From Breoghania sp037026715 (GTDB taxonomy: Bacteria; Pseudomonadota; Alphaproteobacteria; Rhizobiales; Stappiaceae): a stretch of DNA of 64,000 nucleotides. Of this stretch, positions 53,489 through 62,448 are shown piece after piece (positions within the stretch are counted from its first letter, which is position 1; every line of letters begins with the position of its first letter). The DNA is taken from contig NZ_JBANCG010000007.1 in assembly GCF_037026715.1 (NCBI RefSeq), positions 248,001 through 312,000 of the forward strand, given 5' to 3'. Under the pieces are notes generated by a model that was given only the letters and a program-made list of their open reading frames with translations, was not told the DNA's origin and did not search any database. Both the position numbers and the translations under genes were made by a program.

Positions 53489-54502
53489 ATGAAACGTGCG
53501 CTCGGATTTGGAATTGCGGTGTTGACGCTGGCGGGCGCGCTGTCCGCTTCGGCGCCGGCCTTTGCGCTCGATGACGTGAAGTTCGGAACAAACTGGCTGG
53601 CGCAGGCGGAACATGGCGGTTTCTACCAGGCGGTGGTCGACGGAACCTACGAGAAATACGGCCTCAAGGTGGAAATCGTCCAGGGTGGTCCGCAGGCCGC
53701 CAACCGCGCCCTGCTGATGGCCGACAAGATCGATTTCTACATGAACGGCAACCTTCTCGGCTCCTTCTCGGCTGTCGAACAGGGCATTCCGCTAATCGAA
53801 GTCGCAGCGATCTTCCAGAAGGACCCGCAGGTCCTCATAGCCCATCCCGACCAGGGCCTGGAGACATTCGAGGATCTTGCGAAGCTGCCGACCATTTTCA
53901 TGGGCAAGGACGGTTACGCCTCCTATTTCCAGTGGATGAAGAAGGCTTTCGACGGCTTCTCCGATGCCCAGTACAAGCCCTACACCTTCAATCCCGCACC
54001 CTTCATCGCCGACAAGCAGTCAGCCCAGCAGGGCTATATCACCTCCGAGCCCTATGCGATCGAAACGGAGGGCGGGTTCAAGCCCAAGCTCTTCCTGCTG
54101 GCGGATGCCGGGTTCGAGACCTATTCGACCACGATCGAGGCGAAGGTCGACTTCGTGGAAAAGAACAAGGATCTCGTCCAGCGCTTCGTCGATGCCTCGA
54201 TCATCGGATGGTACAATTACCTCTACGGTGACAACGCGGCCGCGAACGCTGCGATCAAGAAAGACAATCCGGAAATGACCGACGGCCAGATCGCCTTCTC
54301 GATCAAGACGATGAAGGAATTCGGCCTTGTCGAATCCGGAGAGGCCCTGAAAGAAGGTATCGGCTGCATGAAAGCGGACCGCGTCAAGGCTTTCTACGAC
54401 CAGATGGTCGATGCCGGCGTAGTGAAATCCGATCTCGACATCGACCAGATCTACACGACCGAATTCGTCTGCAAGGGCGTCGGCATGGACCTGAAGAAAT
54501 AG
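53489..54502 (+). CDS. NMT1/THI5-type ABC transporter substrate-binding protein
   Basis: The 337-residue protein has a signal peptide ending near residue 24 (FALDD) and the NMT1/THI5 fold, as in importers for pyrimidines, thiamine precursors, taurine or nitriles. Motifs include NWLAQAEHGGFYQAVVDGTYEKYGL, QGGPQAANRALLMADKIDF and GYITSEPYAIE. AGAGGGGGAA precedes the ATG; the open frame upstream is ignored because of it. It is the first gene behind the sigma-54 promoter. Confidence 0.9.
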   Translation: MKRALGFGIAVLTLAGALSASAPAFALDDVKFGTNWLAQAEHGGFYQAVVDGTYEKYGLKVEIVQGGPQAANRALLMADKIDFYMNGNLLGSFSAVEQGIPLIEVAAIFQKDPQVLIAHPDQGLETFEDLAKLPTIFMGKDGYASYFQWMKKAFDGFSDAQYKPYTFNPAPFIADKQSAQQGYITSEPYAIETEGGFKPKLFLLADAGFETYSTTIEAKVDFVEKNKDLVQRFVDASIIGWYNYLYGDNAAANAAIKKDNPEMTDGQIAFSIKTMKEFGLVESGEALKEGIGCMKADRVKAFYDQMVDAGVVKSDLDIDQIYTTEFVCKGVGMDLKK

Positions 54503-54646
54503 GGTCCGCAAGACGTCTCTCACGCACCCGCCGCGCACCCCATGCCTGCCAGGGCAGGCGCGCGAATGATGGCGGAGCCTCGACAAGCGGGGCTTCGCCC
54601 GATCGCAAATACCGCCGGCTCTCTTGGCGCTAAACGGATTGGTCAA

Positions 54647-55492
54647 GTGAACACAACGCCGAGATTCCAAGAGGAGACAGCCCGCAGCCAGCCGGTCGCT
54701 TCGACGCTGGTTTCCCTGCAAAATGTCTCCAAGACGTTCGCCAACGGAACGATTGCCTTGCGCGACATGTCGCTCGACATCGCACAAGGCGATTTCGTCA
54801 GCCTGCTGGGGCCGTCGGGATGCGGAAAATCGACCGCATTGCGCATCATCGCCGGGCTCGGCGACGCCTCCGCCGGCGAGGTCATGTGGCCCTCCTCCGC
54901 TCGCACGGGAGAGGACACCTCCAACGGCGCAGGCACGAACCAGGACATCAGCTTCGTCTTCCAGGAACCGACGCTGATGCCTTGGGCGAGCGTCTTTTCC
55001 AACGTCTACCTGCCGCTCAGGCTCAAGGGCCTGAGCAAACAGGCAGCGCGTGACGATGTCATGGGCGCACTGGAAATGGTGGGTCTCGAAGGTTTCGCGA
55101 AAAGCTATCCGCGCGAACTGTCCGGCGGCATGAAAATGCGGGTCTCGATCGCCCGCGCCCTCGTCACCAAGCCGAAACTGCTGCTGATGGACGAGCCGTT
55201 CGCCGCACTCGACGAGATCACGCGCTTCAAGCTCAACAACGACCTCCTTCACCTGTGGGAGGCCTTCGGCTGGACGGTCATCTTCGTCACCCATTCCGTC
55301 TTCGAGAGCGTCTATCTCTCCAACCGGATCATCGTCATGGCCGCGCGGCCGGGCCGCGTCGTTGAAGACATTCCCATCGACGCCCCTTACCCGCGCGAGG
55401 AGGAGTTCCGCACGTCCGACACCTACAACGATTTCTGCCGCCGGGCTTCCCAGGCCCTGCATGGCGCGATGGAGGTAAGCGAACCAGCATGA
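54647..55492 (+). CDS. ABC transporter ATP-binding protein
   Basis: The protein is the importer's ATPase: Walker A LLGPSGCGKSTALR, signature LSGGMKMRVSIARAL, Walker B LLLMDEPFAALDE and the switch histidine in VIFVTHSVFESV. It falls in the nitrate/sulfonate/taurine (SsuB/TauB) group. The length is 281 residues from a GTG start; a longer frame back to 54542 is possible. The permease gene overlaps its stop by four bases. Confidence 0.92.
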   Translation: MNTTPRFQEETARSQPVASTLVSLQNVSKTFANGTIALRDMSLDIAQGDFVSLLGPSGCGKSTALRIIAGLGDASAGEVMWPSSARTGEDTSNGAGTNQDISFVFQEPTLMPWASVFSNVYLPLRLKGLSKQAARDDVMGALEMVGLEGFAKSYPRELSGGMKMRVSIARALVTKPKLLLMDEPFAALDEITRFKLNNDLLHLWEAFGWTVIFVTHSVFESVYLSNRIIVMAARPGRVVEDIPIDAPYPREEEFRTSDTYNDFCRRASQALHGAMEVSEPA

Positions 55493-56373
55493 CGATGGCC
55501 ACCGTTCAGGACACCCCTCCCCTCATCCGCACGAAAGGCGCACGGGCCGGAAAGGCCGGCGCGGTGCCCGATACAGCCTCGAAGGGATTACCCACCGCAG
55601 TCTGGCGCATCGTCATCCCTCTGGCGATGCTTGTTCTTCTGATCGGAGGTTGGGCGTTCTATGTGTGGGCCTTCGACGTGCCGCACTACATTTTGCCGAG
55701 CCCGCTGCGCGTCGCCGAGGCGCTCTATACGGACTGGCCGATCCTTGCACCCGCACTTCTCGTCACGCTCAAGATCACTTTCACGGCGCTTGCCATCGCG
55801 CTCGCCGGCGGCGTTGCGCTTGCGGTGCTGATGGCCCAGTCGCGCATCGCCGAACTCGCTCTCTACCCTTATGCGGTGGTGCTGCAGGTCACCCCGATCG
55901 TCGCGATCGCGCCCCTGATCCTCATCTACGCGCCGTCGACGCAGGCGGCCCTTCTCATCTGCGCCTGGATCGTTGCGTTCTTCCCGATCCTGTCCAACAC
56001 CGTGCAGGGCCTGAAGTCCACCGACCACAACCTGCTGAACCTGTTCGAGCTCTACGGCGCCAGCCGGTGGCAGACGTTGATCTACCTGAAGATGCCGAAC
56101 GCCCTGCCCTATTTCCTGGCCGGTCTGAAGATCGCCGGTGGCCTCGCCCTCATCGCCGCCGTCGTCGCCGAGTTCGCGGCCGGCTCTGCCGGCGCCGGAT
56201 CGGGTCTCGCCTTTCGCCTGCTGGAATCCCAGTTCCGGCTCAACATCCCCCGCCTTTTTGCCGCGCTCTTCCTTCTCTCCCTCACCGGCGTGGCGATTTT
56301 CCTCACCACCAACACGATTTCCTATCTGCTGCTTCGCAAGTGGCACGAAAGCGCTCTGAAAAGGGAAAACTGA
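55489..56373 (+). CDS. ABC transporter permease
   Basis: The 294-residue inner-membrane permease has six helices and the SsuC/TauC-type EAA loop region ELYGASRWQTLIYLKMPNALPYF. A 40-residue cytoplasmic head precedes the first helix. The start overlaps the ATPase stop as ATGA. With the binding protein and ATPase it forms a complete importer. Confidence 0.93.
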   Translation: MTMATVQDTPPLIRTKGARAGKAGAVPDTASKGLPTAVWRIVIPLAMLVLLIGGWAFYVWAFDVPHYILPSPLRVAEALYTDWPILAPALLVTLKITFTALAIALAGGVALAVLMAQSRIAELALYPYAVVLQVTPIVAIAPLILIYAPSTQAALLICAWIVAFFPILSNTVQGLKSTDHNLLNLFELYGASRWQTLIYLKMPNALPYFLAGLKIAGGLALIAAVVAEFAAGSAGAGSGLAFRLLESQFRLNIPRLFAALFLLSLTGVAIFLTTNTISYLLLRKWHESALKREN

Positions 56374-56374
56374 C

Positions 56375-57712
56375 GTGACCGACTTCGCCGGTCTCAACGG
56401 CGCCGAGAGCTTCCTTCTCACCAACGCCACGGTACCCGTGGTGCTGGTGGAGGGAACGAGGCTCTCGGCCGATACCTACGGGCTCGCCCGCGTCGATATC
56501 CGCGTCGAGGGCGCCAGCATCATGGAAATCGCTCCGGCCGGCACGCTGGATCGTGCGGCGCCTGCCACCGTCGATCTCAACGCCGGCATGGTCCTGCCAA
56601 CCTTCGTCGACTGCCACACGCACCTCGACAAGGGGCATATCTGGCCGCGCCGCGCCAACCCGGACGGAACCTTTCAAGGCGCGCTGCAAGCCGTATCGCA
56701 GGATCGCGTCGCCAACTGGTCGGCCGAGGACGTGCGCGCTCGAATGGACTTTTCCCTGCGCTGCGCCTACGCGTACGGAACCTCGTTGATACGAACGCAT
56801 ATCGACAGTCTCCCTCCGCAGGACGCGATTTCCTGGCCGGTCCTGCGCGAGGTCATGTCCGACTGGTCGGACCGCATCTCCCTTCACGGCGCGAGCCTCT
56901 TCGGCATCGATCGCCTCGACGCCGACGACGGTTTCCTGGAAACCATCGCCGACCGCGTCGAGGCCGCAAACGGCGTTCTGGGGGCGGTGACCTACATGAT
57001 CCCCCGGCTCGATGAACATCTGGACGCGATGATGCGGGCCGCGGAGAGCCGGGGCCTCGATCTCGATTTTCACGTGGACGAAACTTCCGATCCCGAGGCG
57101 AAGACGCTCGTCCGGATCGCACAGGCAGCGCTGCGCAACCGGTTTTCGGGTCGGATCCTGTGCGGGCATTGCTGTTCGCTCGCCTGCCAGGATGATGCCG
57201 AGGCCGACCGCACCATGGATCTCGTCGCTAAAGCCGGCATCGCCATCGTCTCCCTGCCCATGTGCAACATGTACCTGCAGGGGCGGCGCAATCCCGGACA
57301 GGCGCCCGGCACGCCCCGCTGGCGCGGCATCACGCTCGTACACGAACTGAAGCGTCGCGGCGTTTCCGTGATGGTCGCCTCCGACAACACGCGCGACCCC
57401 TTCTACGCCTATGGCGATCTCGACATGGTGGAGGTGTTTACCTCCGCCACCCGGATCGCCCATCTCGACCACCCGGCATCCGACTGGATCCGCGCCGTCA
57501 CCGCGACGCCGGCGGACATCCTTCGACATCCCGAGCAGGGGCGCATCCGCCTCGGCGGTGGCGCCGATTTCATCACTTTCGCCGGCCGGAATTTGTTCGA
57601 GATCATGGCACGCCCGTCCGCCCCTCGCACAGTCTTTCGAAACGGCAAGCGGATCGATACCGCCCTGCCGGATTACCGCGAATTGGACGCCCTTCTGGGA
57701 GAAGCACCATGA
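56375..57712 (+). CDS. Cytosine deaminase-type amidohydrolase
   Basis: The 445-residue protein is an amidohydrolase related to cytosine deaminase (CodA): metal-site DCHTHLDKGH near residue 75, FHVDET, GHCCSLA and ASDNTRDPFYAYG. CodA-type enzymes remove an amino group from cytosine, isoguanine or related rings. A GTG start follows AAAAGGGAAAA. It lies one base after the permease stop, and the next gene overlaps its own stop. The substrate is presumably what the importer brings in. Confidence 0.88.
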   Translation: MTDFAGLNGAESFLLTNATVPVVLVEGTRLSADTYGLARVDIRVEGASIMEIAPAGTLDRAAPATVDLNAGMVLPTFVDCHTHLDKGHIWPRRANPDGTFQGALQAVSQDRVANWSAEDVRARMDFSLRCAYAYGTSLIRTHIDSLPPQDAISWPVLREVMSDWSDRISLHGASLFGIDRLDADDGFLETIADRVEAANGVLGAVTYMIPRLDEHLDAMMRAAESRGLDLDFHVDETSDPEAKTLVRIAQAALRNRFSGRILCGHCCSLACQDDAEADRTMDLVAKAGIAIVSLPMCNMYLQGRRNPGQAPGTPRWRGITLVHELKRRGVSVMVASDNTRDPFYAYGDLDMVEVFTSATRIAHLDHPASDWIRAVTATPADILRHPEQGRIRLGGGADFITFAGRNLFEIMARPSAPRTVFRNGKRIDTALPDYRELDALLGEAP

Positions 57713-59115
57713 CCGACGAAACTTCCGGCCTCGAGCAGGTTCGCGAGGCCCTGACAGATCTCGCCATTGAGGACAATGCGTCCATCGTCAAGCAGAAGAG
57801 CCGCGACTTTTTCTGGTACTCGCCGGTCCTGAAAAAGCAGCTGGACCAGGTCACGGGCGACCTGGTCGTCACGCCAAAGAGCGAAGCCGAAGTCATCCAG
57901 GTGCTCAAGGCGTGCTACGCCCACGACGTTCCCGTCACGGTGCGCGGCGCGGGGACCGGAAACTACGGTCAGGCGATGCCGCTTGCCGGCGGCGTGGTGC
58001 TCAACCTCGCTGAGCTCAACGCGATCAAGGAAATCGGCCCCGGGCGCGTCACCTGCGAGGCGGGCGCGCTTCTGTCCGCCATTGATGAGGCCGCGAAGCC
58101 TTCCGGCCAGGAACTGCGGCTCCATCCGTCGACCTACCGGACGGCCACCGTCGGCGGCTTCATCGCGGGCGGCTCGGGCGGCATCGGCTCGATCCGCTGG
58201 GGCGGTTTGCGCGATCTCGGCAATGTTATCCGGGCCCGCGTGATCACGATGGAAGCCGAACCGCGCGTGCTCGACATGACCGGCGCCGACCTCGCCAAGG
58301 TGCTCCACGCCTACGGCACCAACGGCGTCATCACCGAAGTGGAGATGCCGCTGACCGCCTCCTATGACTGGGTGGACGTGATCGTCGCCTTCGACGCGTT
58401 CATGGACGCGGCCCGTTTCGCCAATGCGCTCGGCGTTCAGGACGGCATCCTGCTGAAGGAACTGGGCGTGATCTCGGCGCCCCTGCCCCACGACTATTTC
58501 CTGCGTCACAGGAAGTATCTGCGCCCGGACCAATCCGTCTGCGTGCTGATGGTCGCACCCTTCGCCATGCCGGCGCTCGCGGCCTTTGCCGGGCATTGGA
58601 AAGCCGACATCGTCTATCGCTCCGATACGGCCGATGCGGAGGAAAAGAAGGGCCTGCCGCCGGTTTTCGAGCTTTCGTGGAACCACACCACCCTGCGCGG
58701 GCTGCGCGTCGATCCCACCATCACCTACCTGCAGATTCTCTATCCCTATCCCGACCAGATCGAGAAGGTGGAGAAGATGGCCAACCTGTTCGCAGACGAA
58801 TTGCCGGGGCACCTGGAATTCGTGCGCTTCGACGGAAACGTCACCTGCTTCGGCCTTCCGGTCGTGCGCTACACCAGCGAAGAGCGGCTGAACGAGATCA
58901 TTCGCCTGCATGAGGAAGCCGGCTGCCCGGTCTTCAACCCTCATCGCTACACGCTGGAGGAAGGCGGTATGAAACAGACTGACGAGCAGCAGCTCGCCTT
59001 CAAGCGCGAGGCGGATCCCAAGGGCCTGCTCAATCCCGGCAAGATGATCGCATGGGACGACCCGGATTTCGATTTCGCCGCCGACGGTCCCTTCCTTTTC
59101 CATGGCTTGAAATAG
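57709..59115 (+). CDS. FAD-binding oxidoreductase (FAD_binding_4 / GlcD-type)
   Basis: This 468-residue flavoenzyme has the VAO/PCMH FAD fold: VRGAGTGNYGQAMPLAGGVVLNL near residue 82, and GGFIAGGSGGIGSIRWGGL. The end has the family's NPGKM motif. It oxidises a small hydroxy or amino compound, probably the product of the deaminase. No covalent-FAD histidine is obvious. The ATG overlaps the deaminase stop. Confidence 0.9.
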   Translation: MTDETSGLEQVREALTDLAIEDNASIVKQKSRDFFWYSPVLKKQLDQVTGDLVVTPKSEAEVIQVLKACYAHDVPVTVRGAGTGNYGQAMPLAGGVVLNLAELNAIKEIGPGRVTCEAGALLSAIDEAAKPSGQELRLHPSTYRTATVGGFIAGGSGGIGSIRWGGLRDLGNVIRARVITMEAEPRVLDMTGADLAKVLHAYGTNGVITEVEMPLTASYDWVDVIVAFDAFMDAARFANALGVQDGILLKELGVISAPLPHDYFLRHRKYLRPDQSVCVLMVAPFAMPALAAFAGHWKADIVYRSDTADAEEKKGLPPVFELSWNHTTLRGLRVDPTITYLQILYPYPDQIEKVEKMANLFADELPGHLEFVRFDGNVTCFGLPVVRYTSEERLNEIIRLHEEAGCPVFNPHRYTLEEGGMKQTDEQQLAFKREADPKGLLNPGKMIAWDDPDFDFAADGPFLFHGLK

Positions 59116-59122
59116 GTCTTAC

Positions 59123-59704
59123 GTGCGCATCCTCCTCCTCTATTCCCACCCGGTTGAAACCAGCTTCAACGCCTCCCTGCACGAGGCTGTACTGCGAACC
59201 CTCAGGGCCTCGGGCCATGAGGTCGATGATTGCGATCTTTACGCGGAGGGGTTCCAGCCGGCCCTGACGCGTCAGGAACGCATCGACTATCACGACCCGG
59301 ACCGCAATCAGGCGCATGTCGCCGATTATGTTCGGCGGCTCCAGCAGGCCGAGGCCCTCGTGCTGTGCTACCCGGTCTGGAACTTCGGCTTTCCCGCGAT
59401 GCTGAAGGGCTTTCTCGACCGTGTGTTCCTGCCCGGCGTCTCCTTCCGGATGGAAGACGGCAAAGTCGTCCCGAGCCTTCACAACATCAAGAAGATGGCA
59501 GCGATAACGCATTACGGCGGCACACGTGTGCGCGCCTTCCTCGCCGGAGATCCACCGCGCAAGAGCGTCAAGCGCGTGCTGCGGGCCGTCATCAAGCCCC
59601 TCGCGCCCGTCACCTACCTGGCGCTCTACGACATGAACCGGGCAACGGACAGCGACCGCGAAGCCTTCCTGAAGAAGGTCGAGGCCAGGATGGCGCGGTT
59701 CTGA
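59123..59704 (+). CDS. Flavodoxin-fold NAD(P)H oxidoreductase
   Basis: The 193-residue protein is of the NAD(P)H dehydrogenase (quinone) / KefF group: SHPVETSFNASLHEAVL near the N-terminus and YPVWNFGFPAMLKGFLDRVF with FMN-binding character. It may pass electrons for the flavoenzyme upstream or reduce a quinone-like product. A GTG start is used, seven bases after the previous stop. A bidirectional terminator follows after about 150 bases. Confidence 0.9.
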   Translation: MRILLLYSHPVETSFNASLHEAVLRTLRASGHEVDDCDLYAEGFQPALTRQERIDYHDPDRNQAHVADYVRRLQQAEALVLCYPVWNFGFPAMLKGFLDRVFLPGVSFRMEDGKVVPSLHNIKKMAAITHYGGTRVRAFLAGDPPRKSVKRVLRAVIKPLAPVTYLALYDMNRATDSDREAFLKKVEARMARF

Positions 59705-59855
59705 TCTATACGGCGCCGTCTCCTGATTCGCTTTCCGGAAGCTGAGGCGCTCCGGATAGCGAGGCGTGGCAGACCCAACGGACGCCCCTTGGACAGCCTG
59801 GGCCTATCAGGATCGAAAGAGAGGGAGCAGATGCTCGGTTCCGCAAAAAGTCCGG

Positions 59856-59883
59856 CCGCCCAGGCGATACCTGAGCGGTTTTT
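59856..59883. terminator. Bidirectional terminator between the nitrogen module and parB
   Basis: CCGCCCAGG and CCTGAGCGG form a nine-base stem with one mismatch around CGATA. On the plus strand it runs into TTTTT. On the minus strand the mismatch becomes a G-U pair, and a T-run follows after six bases. It would end both the rightward operon and parB. Confidence 0.8.
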
Positions 59884-59906
59884 CATATTTTACATAATAA
59901 TTTCAA

Positions 59907-60842
59907 TCAGTTATTGACGCCTAACAAGCGACAGACCTGATCGAGCTGCTCAAGCGACTTGTACTTGATCTTCAGTTCACCCGAATCCGCGTTCGGCTTG
60001 TGGCTGATCGCCACCGCGAGGCCCAGACCGTCGGAAAGCCGCCGTTCGAGCGCAATCGTATCCGCCGGCTTTGGCGCCTTCTGCTTTGCGGCTCCGCCTG
60101 TGGCCTTCTTCAGCGCTTCCGGGTCCTGTGCGAGCTTCTCCGCATCGCGGACGCTCAAACCCTTCTCCACGATGATCTCGGCCAGCGCCGCCGGATCCTC
60201 CGCCGTGATCAACGCGCGGGCGTGGCCTGCGGTCAAAAGCCCTTCGGCCAGATAATCCTTCACGGCATTCGGCAGCTTCAAGAGCCGCATCGTATTGGCA
60301 ACGTGCGACCGGCTCTTGCCGATCACCTTGGCCAGCGCCGCCTGGCTGTAATTGAAATCGGCGACGAGCTGATCGTAGCCCAGCGCCTCTTCGATCGGAT
60401 TGAGATCGGCGCGCTGGACGTTCTCGATGATCGCGAGTTCCAGCGCCTCCTGATCGGTGACATCGCGCACCACCGCCGGCAACTCGTGCAGGCCGGCCTT
60501 CTGTGCGGCCCGCCAGCGCCGTTCACCGGCGATCAGCTCGAACGTCCCCTTGTCGGCAGCCGACGGGCGCACGAGGATCGGCTGCACAACCCCCTTTTCC
60601 CGCACGGACTCGATCAGGTCGCTGAGATCGTCCTCGCTGAACGTCTTGCGCGGATTGCGCGGGTTCGGGCGGATATACTCGATTGGAATCGTGCGAATGC
60701 CGCCGCTGCGCGACAGGGCCGCTGCGGCCTCGCTGGCATCGCTGCCGCTCGGCGCCTCGCTGCTGACGTCGCCGATCAGCGCGGCGAGCCCACGGCCCAG
60801 TCTCTTGTTCCTTGCACCACCGGCTTCATCGGCCATGGCCAT
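59907..60842 (-). CDS. parB: Chromosome partitioning protein ParB
   Basis: ParB binds parS sites and, as a CTP-dependent clamp, spreads along DNA to organise and segregate the origin region. It has GRGLAALIGD at the start, the CTP-binding GERRWRAAQKAG, the helix-turn-helix around LAKVIGKSRSHVANTMRLLKLP, and a C-terminal dimer domain. The length is 311 residues. It follows parA by 105 bases. An in-frame ATG at 60836 is the alternative start. Confidence 0.95.
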   Translation of the reverse strand: MAMADEAGGARNKRLGRGLAALIGDVSSEAPSGSDASEAAAALSRSGGIRTIPIEYIRPNPRNPRKTFSEDDLSDLIESVREKGVVQPILVRPSAADKGTFELIAGERRWRAAQKAGLHELPAVVRDVTDQEALELAIIENVQRADLNPIEEALGYDQLVADFNYSQAALAKVIGKSRSHVANTMRLLKLPNAVKDYLAEGLLTAGHARALITAEDPAALAEIIVEKGLSVRDAEKLAQDPEALKKATGGAAKQKAPKPADTIALERRLSDGLGLAVAISHKPNADSGELKIKYKSLEQLDQVCRLLGVNN

Positions 60843-60947
60843 GTTCCCGCTTCACTGAACGCAGCTTTGAGCTGTCGTTTTCTTCGATTTTCAATTCGAG
60901 TCCGAATCGGCCCGCAGAGCCGTCCGGCCGCGCGGCCTACATCTTTC

Positions 60948-61763
60948 TCAAGCCGCCGTCCGGATCTTTCGTTCACGTTGAATGATCTCGGAGGCCAGCC
61001 GCAGATAGGCCTGGCTCCCCGGGCATTTCAGATCATAGAGCAGGACGGGTTTGCCATAGGACGGCGCTTCCGACACCCGAACGTTGCGCGGAATGACCGT
61101 ATCGTAAACCGCGTCCCCCATGGTCTCGCGCACGTCGGCGACCACCTGGGTCGACAGGTTGTTGCGGCTGTCGAACATCGTCAGCACGATGCCGTGGATG
61201 CTGAGTTCCTGATTGAGCGCCTGCTTCACCTGCTCGACCGTGCTGAGGAGCTGGCTGAGCCCTTCCAACGCAAAGAACTCGCACTGCAGGGGAACCAGGA
61301 TGGAGTGCGACGCGCTCAGCGCATTGATGGTCAGAAGATTGAGCGACGGCGGACAATCGACCAGGATGTAACTGAAATCCGTTTTGTCGTGTTCGGCCAC
61401 ATAGTCTGAAATCGCCTTGCGCAGCCGGTAGGCGCGATCCGGCGAATCCGCGATCTCCAGCTCCAGCCCGAGCAGATCCATCGTCGAAGGCGCCACCCAC
61501 AGGCGCGGAACCGCCGTCTCTCGAATGGCATCGTTCAGCGATGCCTCGCCATAGAGAACCTCGTAGGTGGAAACCGTGCGCTGGGAACGCTCAATACCAA
61601 GCCCCGTAGAGGCATTTCCCTGCGGATCGAGATCGATCACCAGAACCCGCTCGCCGATAGCCGCAAGCGCGGTGCCGAGATTGATGGCCGTGGTCGTCTT
61701 GCCGACGCCGCCCTTCTGGTTTGCGAGCGAGAGCACGCGCGGAGATTTCGGAAGCACACTCAT
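60948..61763 (-). CDS. parA: Chromosome partitioning ATPase ParA
   Basis: ParA is a Walker-type ATPase that drives segregation of ParB-parS complexes. Its deviant Walker A motif is KGGVGKTTTAINL near residue 18, followed by IDLDPQGNAS and DCPPSLNLLTINAL. The length is 271 residues. I prefer the ATG at 61763 because GAGGG precedes it; an ATG at 61784 would add seven residues. Confidence 0.95.
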   Translation of the reverse strand: MSVLPKSPRVLSLANQKGGVGKTTTAINLGTALAAIGERVLVIDLDPQGNASTGLGIERSQRTVSTYEVLYGEASLNDAIRETAVPRLWVAPSTMDLLGLELEIADSPDRAYRLRKAISDYVAEHDKTDFSYILVDCPPSLNLLTINALSASHSILVPLQCEFFALEGLSQLLSTVEQVKQALNQELSIHGIVLTMFDSRNNLSTQVVADVRETMGDAVYDTVIPRNVRVSEAPSYGKPVLLYDLKCPGSQAYLRLASEIIQRERKIRTAA

Positions 61764-61788
61764 GCGGTCAACGCCCTCGCCCAATCCA

Positions 61789-62448
61789 TCAATTTACAAA
61801 GGGGTCGATCCGGAGGATCTCGAGAATAATGCTCTGCGGATCGATGAGACTTCTATGTTCTACCAGATCCATGTCCCAGGTGTGAGACGCTTTAACAATC
61901 TCTGGACGCGATTCCCTTCCTTTGTGGAAAAAGGCCCGCGCCCCGTCCGCCACGAAGGGCCGCGCGAAGCCGCATAGCGTGTCGAGATCGGCCAGCGCCC
62001 GCGCTGAAACGCCCTCTATTCGCCCATCCACGGCCGTATCCCATCGATCCGTCACGGTATCGATTCGATCGGCATGAACCCGCGCGGGCAGGCCGGCCTC
62101 CCGGATCACGGTGCGAAGGAACGCGGCCTTTCGCTGATTGCTTTCGACCAGATCGACCATCGCCGAAGGACTATCGGCAAGAAGAATGGCCGTCACCAGA
62201 CCGGGAAACCCCGCACCCGAGCCAAAATCGATCCAGTGCAGGATATCCGGGGCCAGATGGTGGATCTGCATGCTGTCGGCCACGTGCCGCGACCAGAGCT
62301 GCGGCAACGTCGAGGGCGCGACGAGATTCTGGGCCTTCTGCCAGCGGCGCACCAGATCGACATAGATCGTCAGACGCTCGCGCGTTTCACGTGAAACGTT
62401 AAAGTATGCGTCGAGCACCTCTGGCCCGTCATGGAGATCAGACCGCAT
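61789..62448 (-). CDS. rsmG: 16S rRNA G527 N7-methyltransferase RsmG
   Basis: RsmG methylates N7 of guanine 527 in 16S rRNA. The cofactor site is IDFGSGAGFPGLVTAILL, with VESNQRKAAFL after it. The segment NVSRETRERL near the start is encoded by a parS-like sequence. The length is 219 residues. Its start overlaps the mnmG stop by eleven bases and follows a GAGG ribosome site, so it is probably coupled to mnmG. Confidence 0.94.
   Translation of the reverse strand: MRSDLHDGPEVLDAYFNVSRETRERLTIYVDLVRRWQKAQNLVAPSTLPQLWSRHVADSMQIHHLAPDILHWIDFGSGAGFPGLVTAILLADSPSAMVDLVESNQRKAAFLRTVIREAGLPARVHADRIDTVTDRWDTAVDGRIEGVSARALADLDTLCGFARPFVADGARAFFHKGRESRPEIVKASHTWDMDLVEHRSLIDPQSIILEILRIDPFVN
62383..62398. 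promoter_or_regulatory. parS-like site inside rsmG
   Basis: CGTTTCACGTGAAACG is a perfect palindrome matching the ParB site TGTTTCACGTGAAACA at 14 of 16 bases; only the two symmetrical outer bases differ. It lies in the rsmG coding sequence, about 1.5 kb upstream of parB, where alphaproteobacteria often have parS. Confidence 0.85.

Noticed and set aside
56341..56356. TGGCACGAAAGCGCT considered as a second sigma-54 promoter.
   Set aside because: The -24 part matches but the -12 part is CGCT, not TTGC, and it lies within the permease coding sequence.
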